Assembly: GCA_002633005.1 (NCBI GenBank)
Contig: NMRA01000272.1
Location: 126,001 to 186,000, forward strand
DNA: 60,000 nt
Source: Phoronis australis
Taxonomy: Eukaryota > Phoronida > Phoronidae
Direction: 5' to 3'
This document shows positions 46,601-58,600 of this stretch, piece after piece (within the stretch, counting starts at the first letter, position 1; each line of letters opens with the position of its first letter). Both the position numbers and the translations under genes were made by a program. Under the pieces are notes generated by a model. It saw only the letters and a program-made list of their open reading frames with translations. It ran no database searches and had not been told where the DNA came from.

Positions 46601-49600
46601 CACAGCTTTACAGGACAGGTAATGATTAATTAAAAAGAATATCTTAATGATCATTATTGTTGAGTAATGTGTCAAAATGAATTTCCATGTGTTGGCCATA
46701 TTTTGTGCTGTGCTAAATAGTTGAAGAATTGCGGTACCAGAATTGGTGCACCCAGTGACATTCTAAAATTTGATTTTTGGCATTTGATTCAATGAACGGC
46801 TCAGGTACCGATATCAGGATTCAGATTTTATTTGTTTTTCATCTGGAAAGTAGTTTTTGGAAAGGTGGAACTGTTTGGAAAGCTAGTTGTTCTAATTTGT
46901 TTCAAAGTCACTGAGGCAACATCTAATCTTTCAATTTCCAAGAAATGAAGATACTTATACTTCTTGAGCCTGCAAGTCCATTTAAACTGTGAGAGTGCAT
47001 GTGAGTACGTATTGTTTTCTATTTCCCTATGTAGTGGCAACCTGTTTACAATGAACAAAACTACGTACAAATGCATCACTTACTTTTGCCAAGTGATTGT
47101 TGATTGATCGCTATTGTTGCAGCCTGCCACAAGTCATGCAGTCAGTGCAGTGATAGGTCTCCCCTCAGTTGTACAGCATGCCCCACTCACTTGATGTGGA
47201 CCAATGGACAATGTCTGTCTCAGTGCCCTGAAGGATATTATAGCAAGGGTAGAGTCTGTATAAGTAAGTGTTTTGGGTGAATAACTAATCATGTATAATT
47301 GTGCTCTCATATCCTGTTACTCTGTGCTCGCTATGAGTGCATGCATTCTGGGAAAAAATGTGTTCTGCCACTATGCATGAATGCATCTAGACCAGTTCTA
47401 AGGTTTTGTTAGAGCTGTATTTCATTCAGTTCTAGTCTACGTGCGTAAATTAGTTAAGTCGCGACAAAATTGAAAACGTAGGTTGCATTTGCTGGACTAA
47501 ATCCCATGAATGTCAAGTATAAACTAAGTCATGCTGTTTAATTTCTGGCCAAGATCAGCAAGAGTTGTTGATCTTGAGCATTATGCAGCAATTGATTCAT
47601 GAAATATAATAATAGAAGTTTGTGCTGTATAATGCTCATGTCTTCTTGTATGATAGAATGCTCCAGGGACTGTGAACAGTGTGATGATAGTGGGAATTGC
47701 ATCAAGTGTCGTCGCCTTGGAAAACTACTGCATCATGGGAAATGTGTTGACCATTGTCCGTCCAAGTACTTTACACGCTTTGGACGTTGCTCAGGTACGC
47801 AGTTGAAAGCTGTGATTTGGTTTATCATTTGAATAAGGGACTCTTCTGAAATATATACCTTTTCTCATTTTCCATTATTGTTTAAACAGGTTCTGTTATT
47901 ATTTTTGTTGCATTGCCTGAATTGCTTGCAATATCATCTGCTCTATTCTCTTTAACAAAGTCAACAATTGCTTTTGTTCATTATAAAAAGTGTTGTCTGC
48001 AGGGTAAGATTCTGTGTTTCCATGTACTAGAGCCTGCCTCTCAAAGTGTGTTTCATGTTGCTCAATAATCCACAGATAAAAAGTGTTATGCTGTTATACC
48101 AAGTTTTTTCTACACTTCAGGGTGTGGAAAGCACTGTCTTTCATGTTATGTAGACAAGCCAATGTGTACTAGCTGTGTATCTGGTTATGTCTTCCTAAAT
48201 GGTGCTTGTGCTGACAGTTGTCCTAAAGGCTACTACAGAACTCCAAGCAATATCTGTACAGGTATAGTTTTTTGGTTTTAGCAAAGTTTCTTCACTTTTT
48301 GACAAAAATAATTGCTAATTTTCATTTTTTTTCCATTTGCTAAAGCTTACTTTATTCCATCATGCTGAAAATGCTCCTTTTTACTGAATGTTGTTCTTTG
48401 AGAGCTGTAATAATGGTATTAATAATAAAGTTTTTAGTTATTTTTTGTCTTAGACTCAGTTGAGTATCACATTTTCGCATAAAGTTACCAATACTGTAGT
48501 AGGATCTGGGACTATGACATCCATGTGTGATTACGACTTTATTGAGTGTTATTGCTGCAGTTTGTAATTGTGAATTTCTAGCAGTTTTCTGTTGTTACCA
48601 GTTCATCATTTTTTTATTGACAAAAGTATTGCATAGAACACGTTTACAACAAACCCAGGAACTAATAATTTAATAATGAGGTTCGTCCACACACACACAC
48701 ATTATTTATATTTTCTACACTCACCAGGTTCAACTGGATCAGCAGGCTAAGCATATGCTTGGTTCTCAATCATGACCTCTGGTTCAGAAGCCAATCATTT
48801 GAACCGGCGAAGTGAATCAAAAGCAGTCATTAACTCATGAGGGTTTGATAGAGATATGAAGAATGGATTTAGAACATTAATAATCAACAAATGTCAACTG
48901 CATAAATTGGACTTGATTGTAACCTATTTTTAAAATGTAACTGTAAATATGGTGTATTGTTGTCTCATGTTACATGAAGGGGCAGTTGACTGTTGTTGTT
49001 TCTGTTACAGCTTGCCATCCTTCTTGTTCTGCATGTAATGGTGCTGGAGATCATAAATGTACCTCCTGTCATGGAAGAGCTCGTCTCCATAATGGGGCCT
49101 GCAAGTATGGTTGTGATGTGGGGAAATACCTTGATCATAATGGCTTTTGTCAAGGTAAAAGGCGACACATGATTGTTTTTACTATTTTATGTTGTTGTTA
49201 TGTGACGAGAGGTTTTCCCTGAAATGTATTCGATTAAATTTCTATCTTCTGTTGCAATTCTTGATCAGCTTAGTTTTCGTTTGTTCTTTCCTCACAGCTT
49301 TCCTGATCATGGTTAAAGGTTTATTTTTGCACCTTTTGAAAACTCAAATACAAATGTCTTAAAAAGTCTCACTTTTGTTCTTTTTGCAGACTGTGATCAT
49401 AGCTGTAGGCAGTGTTACCCTTCTGTCAACAAAACAAACTCTTGTGCAAAGTGTTCACAGTCCACATGGAGCGCAGTAGGACCAAAATGTGTGAATCGTT
49501 GTCCCGCGGGAACCTTTGGGAAGGACGGGATCTGTCAACCATGTCAGTCACACTGTGCTTCATGTTCAAGTATCAGTCAATGTACCAGTTGCCATAGTAA

Positions 49601-52600
49601 CCAGTTGTTCCTTTATGGAGAATGTGTGGATGATTGTGGACCAGCAAGATGGCCAGACTGGAAGAGTGGGAAGTGCCAAGGTAGATGTGTCATTGGGTAT
49701 CTTGTTAGTTGTTCATAATGTTAATTTGCAGAGTGTTTGGGTATCTTGTTAGTTGTTCATAATGTTAATTTGCAGAGTGTTCGCCATTGAGTCTATGGGA
49801 GCATGTCATGACGGAGCTAATCTTGGTTTGCTGCTCAGTTGAAGAGCCCAGTTGAAACCATGCTGATTTCATCACAGTTGCTCATTGAATATTGTGGACT
49901 GTTGTCATATCTATTCACATCAGTAATTTGAGTTATCCCTTAATTACACCGTAAATGTTATATTGAGTGATGGATTGAGGTCTTACTGTCAATTTCGCCA
50001 TTGTGATAAATCTTTTGGCAATCGGTGTCTTTTAAGTATTTTAAAGTTCTGATGTTTACGTTCTGTAACTTTTGGTTTATTTTGTGCCACATCTTGATTC
50101 TCATCTGTCTGCATTGTAGATTGTCCCTCTGGTTGTCTTCAGTGTGATGGTAGTCATTGTCAGGCATGTACATCTGGCTTCTACCTCAGGCCATCTGGAC
50201 TGTGTAGTAAGAAGTGTGGTAAAGGCTTCATACCTAATCAGATTCTGGGAGTCTGTGATGGTAAGTGTAATTGGGTTCTTGTTAGACATGTAGGTCTTGT
50301 TGATCGTCAGTGTTTGCATCAAATAGATTTGGTGCTCGCTAATTGAATCTGATTGTTCACATCAGAAACTGTCACCTAATGTAGTGGAAGGATGATGTAA
50401 GATAGCTTTTCATTGTTTACCGAATGAAATAACATTGGAAAGTTTCTTCAGGACATCCTGATTGGTTGAATTTTGAAAAATGCATAATAAAACAATACTA
50501 CTGTAACAACAAAAACGGACTAAATCTAATGTTTTCCACTCAAGTTCTGACTCATTCAAGATAACAAGGTGTCAAATGGAACTTTGCATATAGTTTTGTG
50601 GCTCATTCCCAGACTATATTTTTATGACAAACGTCCAAGCCATGTGCCCTGATGCCCACGCATGCATTCCCGTGTGTCTTTCTTCATACTTTCACAGAGG
50701 CACTCTCCACCAAAGATGTTAGAATGATATCAAGAATTTATTGATCTCTTTTTGAAGAAATGACAAAAGATTTCAGTTTGATCACTTATTGTGTCTTTGG
50801 TGGTTGTGCAATATACATGTAACAATATTTAGGGCTTGTAATTTTCCTGTTTAAGACGATTTCCTCTTCTTTGGGTTCAATTTCCTCTTGTTTGATATCC
50901 AGTTTCCTCTTTTTTGTTTCTTTTGTATTATTATTTTTGACTATTCATGCAAAAATTTTATTTCAGTTAAATCTTGCAACACAAAAATGTTTCTATTACA
51001 CAAGCCTACTTATTTGTGGAATGATACATCATCTGGAAATTTTTTCTCTTTTTTGTCATTTATCATTCCAAGCCCTGAATATTGTGGCTGATATCATTTG
51101 TTGGTTTCAATAATTGTATTTTTTTCCAAATGACCCTTTGGTGATGGATAAGACAGAATTGTGAATGACGCACAATATAAACTATATATTTCAGTGAACA
51201 AAGTTAAGCCCTACCTGAAGTTTCCTCATACATTACGACTGAGGGTTGGTGATACTGCTGTACTCAACAAATCTCTGTTCTCTGTTACCAACACCAAGAA
51301 GGAGCATATCGTGTTCAAAGTAGTCAAATATCCCGCTACTGGAAGGTTCTTGTCGCTAAATGAAGGCACTGTGGATGAAAGAACACTTGTCAGTTTCCAG
51401 GACTTGGATGAGAATAAAATACGCTTCCTCGCCCAGTCAGCTGGTAAAGGTGAGTGTTCACTCTATCCGATTGCTTTCTGTGTAAGCCTGTACCTTGGTA
51501 TACCTTACAGAATTATGTCTTGTGTTGAAATATATTGGCAATTTTTCTGAATTATGGCAATTATTTTAGAGATCAACTTAGGAGCAGTAAGTGACTAATT
51601 TTGAAGTTTTGTGTTTTTGAAATCATTAGCTACCTAGAATGTGTGTTTTATGGTATTAATGTGTTTGCATAATACTAATGTAATATACTTTATCATTAGC
51701 CTGTAGAGTATGCATTCACTAAACGTTGAAATAGGTTATGGTCTGCTAGAGACTAATGATGTTGAACAATAATGACTGGAACTGTATGATTGCATAGATT
51801 TTATGTCATTAGTGTTTGTTGTTATGCTACACTAGCTTTCAATCATTTGTACTCATAATTAATGTGGTCACATTTTCAGATGTAGCACAGATTAAGTTAT
51901 ACAAAGGTGACCACCACAGCAATGTAGCTGACCTTCACCTCGATGTGACCTCAGCCAGCCCGCCTTCTGTTCTTTGTAATCAGAAGCAGACGATCAACAG
52001 TGGTGAAACACTGCCATTGAACAAATTGGTTACCAGCAGTTCTGCCAATCAACAAAGCCTCAACTTCACTGTTCTGCATGGTGAGTTTCTTGTTTTAACT
52101 GTCATAATAGTCCATACTTGGGTTTCTCATCCTGCTTGCATATGTTTGCTTAATCATGTCAGGGTAGTGCTGTAGCCCAAATTGGAAACCGCATGGGTGA
52201 GACTTGATTTGTTATAGACCTCACTATTGATGCAAAGACTTCATAGTCAGACAAACATTGCCATTTTGTTGCTTATAACAGAAAAGGACTATTGAAGGTA
52301 TCTAGAGGACGTAGTTAAGAGATCGTGTGTCTTAATTTGGATAAGTAGGTTATGTGCACTTAATGCAGGTGCGATGAAAAGTACAAAAACTCAATGTAAC
52401 AAAATAAAATTGAAAGTTAACTTTGTAAACTTATCTGTTTCAAGTTGACCCATTTTAATTCAACAGTCATCTTTAAACAGTTTACCTTGTAAATTAATAG
52501 CAGTTAACTTTAAACAGTTTACATTGTAAATTAGTAGCAGTCAGCTTTAAACAATTTGCATTCTAAACATATCTGTTTTAACTTTACCTATTTTTTCTAG

Positions 52601-55600
52601 GCTCCAAACTTGGGGGTATCAGTCACCTGAACTCCAAGAATATAGTGTTCTTCACCCACAAACAGTTAGTTGATGGTGAGGTACACTACACTCACCACGG
52701 GTCATCCACTGGCACTGACCACTTGCTAATGCAGGCTTCTGATGGTCACTACACAGTCAATGTCTTATGTGATATTGTGATTAAAGATAAAAAGGTGAAT
52801 TGTTATTAGGATTTTCTAATGCAATACACTGTGCACATGATCAATGCATTTTAATGTTACCATAAAGCCACTTACTTTACCAGTTAATATCCCTTTAATT
52901 TGATTCAAGAGTCCTGTAATGTGAACTTTTGATGTTGTCATTGCACTGTAGCACAAATGGAGTTTGTTGGACTTTCCTGCTGCTAGAATCTTGCCCCAAT
53001 TTTGTTTGATTCTAGCTGGAAGTTTAGCTTGAAGTAATCATTGTAGTCATTCTCAACTTATTTCTCACAAAAATAATTACAAAAACTGACATTTTTCCAT
53101 TTTTCAGACTGATTACTTTACTGTAAATGATGAGAATATTACAAAATATTGTTTTATAACATCTACATTGTACAACCCATGCTAAATCTTTATTTCTGTG
53201 GATAAAATGAAAATGCACTCGTCACCATATTGTGCACTAAATTGGTGACAAGTTACTGTTACATGTGACTTTCGGGGTGTTCTTGCTACAGTTGTTGTTC
53301 AGTCTATTTGATGTTTTTAAAAATTTACGACCTGTGGATAAAACTGAACTTTTGAAAATAACGATGCTGCCGTCAAAGGCTAACATCAACAAAACAATGT
53401 TGCTAAAAAAGTCTATACATTGTCATTTCAAAATAAAATCGGCCATTTGAAAGTCAACACTTTGTATATAATTTCAAATTTTTCCACAAACTTTTATTTT
53501 CTTTTGAATATGACACTTAAATTATTTATTTGCAAGCTTCAGCATATCTTTTAGAAAAAATCAATTATTTTCAATATTTTAATTGCCTTTATATTTTATT
53601 ACAAGTCCTGTGTATGAGGTATATAAATGATGATTTTAAAATTATTTTTTGTTGCCTTTATATTTTAGTCTTGCGTATGAAGTATGTAAATGGAGATATG
53701 AATGACTTGAGAAATGGTAGTAATTGACATTTTGAATAAAAATATTTTCATTATTTGATTTAGATGTAATTTGAAATCAGATTCTTTATATTCTAATTTC
53801 TTGCCCCACTTTGTCATGCTAGGACAATACTCTCCAACCAGTTATGGTGACCAATACCGGTACAGAGGTACAAATGGGTGGCATGGTGCGCATTACATCA
53901 CACATGTTAAAGGCTACCAGCAAGCATAGTCCACGGCTCATTTACACTCTGTCTCCACTTACCAACAACCCTGCCCATGGTAATTTGACTACCAGCCTTT
54001 AGTATTTTGTAGACATGATGATCATGTAGACAGTAGACTTCTCGACATGTGTCAACTATTTGAGTTAAATGAGATTCCTCCTTTATGATAAAGTTATAAA
54101 AAAGTGAATATAATTCTAAATTTCAAAAATGCATGACATTGATAAAGTGCTTAAAATTTTCCATGTGTTGGGTCATTGCACCATTTTGAACTTTCAATAT
54201 TTAGTGAAAATTGTGATAAAATAATATTTTACTTCGTGTTGTATTTAAATTGAAGGAGTTTCTCTGAGTGATCTTGTTGCTTGTATTACATTTAATTTTT
54301 TATGTAGTCCAAACCAGAAAGTCTTTTGTTAAAGAGACTAATAGCTGCAGCTTATAACCTCAAACTTCTGAAAAATTTCCTTCCTTTAAAACCTTCTCCA
54401 GGTGAACTGTTGATGGTGGTGCCAACACCTTCTACGGGCCGTATTCGAGGTTGGGAAGACCTGGGTGACAACCTAATGGCGTCCAGGATGTACCGGTTCC
54501 TACAGAGGGATGTCGATGAAGGTCGCATGTGGTATCGCCACTTTAAGGGTAGCACGATGTTACAGGACTCAGTTCAATTTCAGGTGGGTATTTCAGTCTG
54601 TGCTCTATGCTAATACAGGGGTGCATTTTGTAGACCTAATAATCATGTCAAATAAGCAAGACATGTGAGGGTTTTGCAAGCATGCTGGAGACTTTACGAG
54701 CATAACCTTGTAAAATGGTGACAACTGAAGTGATTGGTTGGTTAGGTTGGAATGTTGTATTATGGGATAGAATTTGTGAATTATGGGATAGAATTTGTGA
54801 ATTATGGGATAGAATTTGTGAATTATGGGATAGAATTTGTGAATTATGGGATAGAATTTGTGAATTATGGGATAGAATTTGTGAATTATGGGATAGAATA
54901 TACGGTTTTCATTCCACATTTATGTTTTGATTTTACACAATGCTGCCCCAGTAAATCCCGTCACTAAATCAGGTCATTTATTGATCCTTGCGCGAAACAA
55001 ATGGCCTGTGTTGTCCTACACTAGTGTAGAACTATCTGTATCTCAACCTGTGAAATCCACGCAGTGCTGTAATAAATCAAGTTTTGGCAATGCGAAATAA
55101 TTTTTTTTGTGGTACTGTTAAATCTCACAAAATTCGGACAAAAATAATTGCCAAAAATTCCCGATCTTTCATTTTTCAAGGGCTTCTAACTTTGTTGTGA
55201 ATATGCAAAAATTTTCAAAACTTTGTTTGATGGTAGTTGTGGCAAAAAATCTGAACATGGAAAACCATTTAATTTGGTGCTACATGTCTCTGGGAAAAAT
55301 ATGATTTCAGTTGTCGACCATATTGTGTACTAAATTGGTGAGATTTTACCTTACTGTGACTGGGAATTAAGGACATAGAATTTGCTCAGTGTGAAAAGAT
55401 TAGTATGAACCTGAATTCGTTCAAACTGTTCAATAACTAAAATATTCGCTGCTTACTTGAGAATCAATTAATAATACATGTTGGCAGTGTAATCCTACAA
55501 TTTATTGTTGGTCTATCATCTTATTGTTGTTATGAATAGCATTGTCTTTTATTCATAGTTATAAGTTACTCTTTGTCTGTCACCTTCAAATTACTTAGTG

Positions 55601-58600
55601 ATTCACATCGTTAGAAGCTGTAGCAAATTGCGTCTTGGTGATGGCATTATTGGCGTTTTGTAGATATCTGACACAGACAGCCCTCCAAATGTCCTCAAGG
55701 AACAGACATTCAACATTGGTGTGGTCAAACCACAAAGTGACCAAGCTGCGCCCACTGTTGCCCCTGGTGTCAGATTAGGCATGATTGTAAGTTACCTGTC
55801 GTTAATCTCTATGTTTAGCACCAATTAACGGCACTTTTAAACTATATTCGCATATAAGCTGGTGTTAGACATACATAGATTATTGGTTGTGTGGGATGTT
55901 ATCTGATACTACTTCTGCACACACAGTTATTATAATGCGCCGTGTGCTTTAACTGTGACCATTAGTAACTATTCTATTAGATTGTAGTGATTTAGTTCTT
56001 AAATTCTTCCTCAATAAGACCGTGGGTGATAGCACTGTCAAACTGAGGTACTTTAACAAAGTATGGAAAAGAAACCCCATTGAGGATGTTGGGACCATGT
56101 TGAACCCATGGATTTAGGGCTGTGTACCCCAATCAATTGAGCACCGAACCCACTGTACTAAGTTTGCTCTTTCATTTGTCCAGGTACAAGAAAACCAGCT
56201 GGTTCCTATAACTGCTGATGATTTGGCCTACACAGACATTGACACTGAGGATCGAGACATAGTCTACACCATAACACGGCGCTTGTCCTCTGACCAGGGT
56301 ACCATTGAGTTAGCAGAGCAACCATTCCAGCCTACGCGTCGATTCACTCAAGAGGACATCAACCAAAACAGGGTCATCTACAGACCACCAGCTGTTGAGC
56401 TTGGTGCGAGACAGAAGGAATTTTCTTTTTATTTCTATGGTATGCATTTAACAAAGTTGAACTCATAGTATGTTACCCTTGAATGTATCTAAGTATGTAA
56501 ATAATTTTCATGACACTAGATATCGAGTACCTTGATAATGAATTGGAATTCTTTCTCATGGACTATTTCCTCGTCCTGCTGCTAATTCCGTGAATAGTTT
56601 TTAGCACTTTAAGAACTGAGTGACGTAGCAAGATTATCATTTGACCATGAACTTTGTGTGTTGCTCATATTGAGTGTACACTGCATGGGCATGTTGCTAC
56701 CCTTTAGTTGGACATGTTGCTGCTCTTCAGTTCTCTTGGGGTACTTTCAATCATGGGGGATACCTTGCTGGATTAGGAGGCTCGTTTGTTTTGTGGAAAT
56801 CCTCCGTTTGGGTCACTTTTATCCAATTACCCCTGTGTTTGGTATATTTGTAGCCCCGAAACCCAACAATTAGGTCATAATTTATGAAAAACTCTATGGT
56901 ATGAGCATAGATTTTTGTCAATATTCAGGGTGTGATTTTTTTTCTCATAGAAACAGCTACTGGAGTACTATTTTTTCAAATTCCTAGCAGCATACTCCCA
57001 CCCACAAATAGATCAAGTCTCTGTACGCTTGGTGAGCATTACTTTAAGCTGAAGCTGTAAACTCTGTATTTCAGTGTCTGATCGAGCCAGTGGTGAGAGT
57101 CTACCAGAGCAGAAGTTCACTATTGTTGTCAAGCCTGTCAACAACATGCCCCCCATTGTGAGCTCGGGCAAAGGTCAGCTAGAGGTCATGCAGAGTGGCA
57201 TCACTCCTATTGGTCAGGTGTTGTCGGTGTCCGACCCTGACACCAGCACGGATGATCTGCATATCACGTTGGTTGACAGTCCCGCCGCAGGTCATGTGAT
57301 GAAGTCTGTGGGGGGTCTGAGGGCAGTTTTAAGACCAGGTCAGTACACATGATATCAACTACACGGGTATGTTTCATGAAAAGAGACTTAAGACTTAAGT
57401 CAGAAATTTTGTCTTACGCTTCTTCTTCACTGTTACTGAATAATGGTTTAACCATGTAGTTATTATTAGCACATAGCAGCTTAGAAATAATTCACTCAAA
57501 TAATACTCTAGTAACTAGGTGTTATGGGTGTATTCTCAAAGACTGTACTTTTGTTTATTAAGTGAGATTAAATTATTTTTCACAAATAGTCGAATGGTCT
57601 GTAAGACCAAATTTTCTGACTAAGTCTTAAAGTGGAACTTGCAGGCTAATTACTTATCTCTGTGATTGTTTGGCCAATTTAGTTAGAAACACAACATGTA
57701 GCAATGATGTGAATATGAAGTACGTCAGAAATTGCCAAATGTTTTTAAGAATGAGTTTTGTGGCGAAAATGGTCTGCCGCAAATCACTGAACCATGTCTA
57801 GTAAGTATTGTGACGTGGTGCTGGGGAATTAACACTGCATGATACGGGCTATGTGAGCCCTTGAGGTGCATCATTAGTGCAAAGGTCTCCTATTTGCAGA
57901 AGTTTTTGTTTTCACATTTTACAATTTGTCAAATGAATAAAACTGAATTTTGTTTAGCATAGATTATGTTAAAATAGCATTGTTGTTTAGTTTCTGTAAT
58001 ACATTTGCAGTCAGGAGTATGCAAATACATCTTTAAGTCACTTTTGATGAAACAGACCCGTGATTTTGTTTTATTTAGTGAGATATTTCAAGTAGATGTG
58101 CAGGTCTTTTACATTAGAGAGATATTTGAAGAGCAGAAACTTTTATGGATTGCTGTTTTGGCTTGGAAGTATTCATATGGGTTAACTCTTAAGGTACTCG
58201 AATTTGCAAAATTTAAAGTCTGTGACTAGGCATTAAGCTAGGCATAAAAGGATAATGGTCGGATACAACGTGCTCGCATTTTGAGAATTAGTTTTCTCCA
58301 CTGTATAACGGGCATCAAACTGGTTCTCAAAATGTGGGCGCGTTATATCCGACTATTGCCCATAAAAGAATGTTGACCTTTTAATGGGAAGTTATTCGAA
58401 AATGAGGTGTGGGTCTTAACCCAAGGCACATAGCGTTATTCCTTGTTTGTTGTTCACTTCCTGATTTGTAGTGTATTGTTTCTACAGTCTGTGTTCATGC
58501 AGTGTCCTTGCTTTCACTGTCATTCTGTAGTTCCATGGTGACATGATAGAGTATTAACAGCTCTTCACTGCTTTTTCTCAGGTGATCGATTCACATACAA

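Larger units (their letters stand above)
45308..51194 (+). other. FRAS1 introns 10-17 (furin-repeat region)
   Basis: Introns of 982, 692, 393, 326, 749, 235, 439 and 934 bp separate exons 10 to 18. A tRNA-like segment is at about 48728-48790, and a 44-bp tandem duplication at 49695-49782. No further furin exon was seen in the larger introns. Confidence 0.6.

Noticed and set aside
54605-54930. Repetitive frames on both strands
   Set aside because: They follow from the 21-bp unit length of the minisatellite, not from coding selection.
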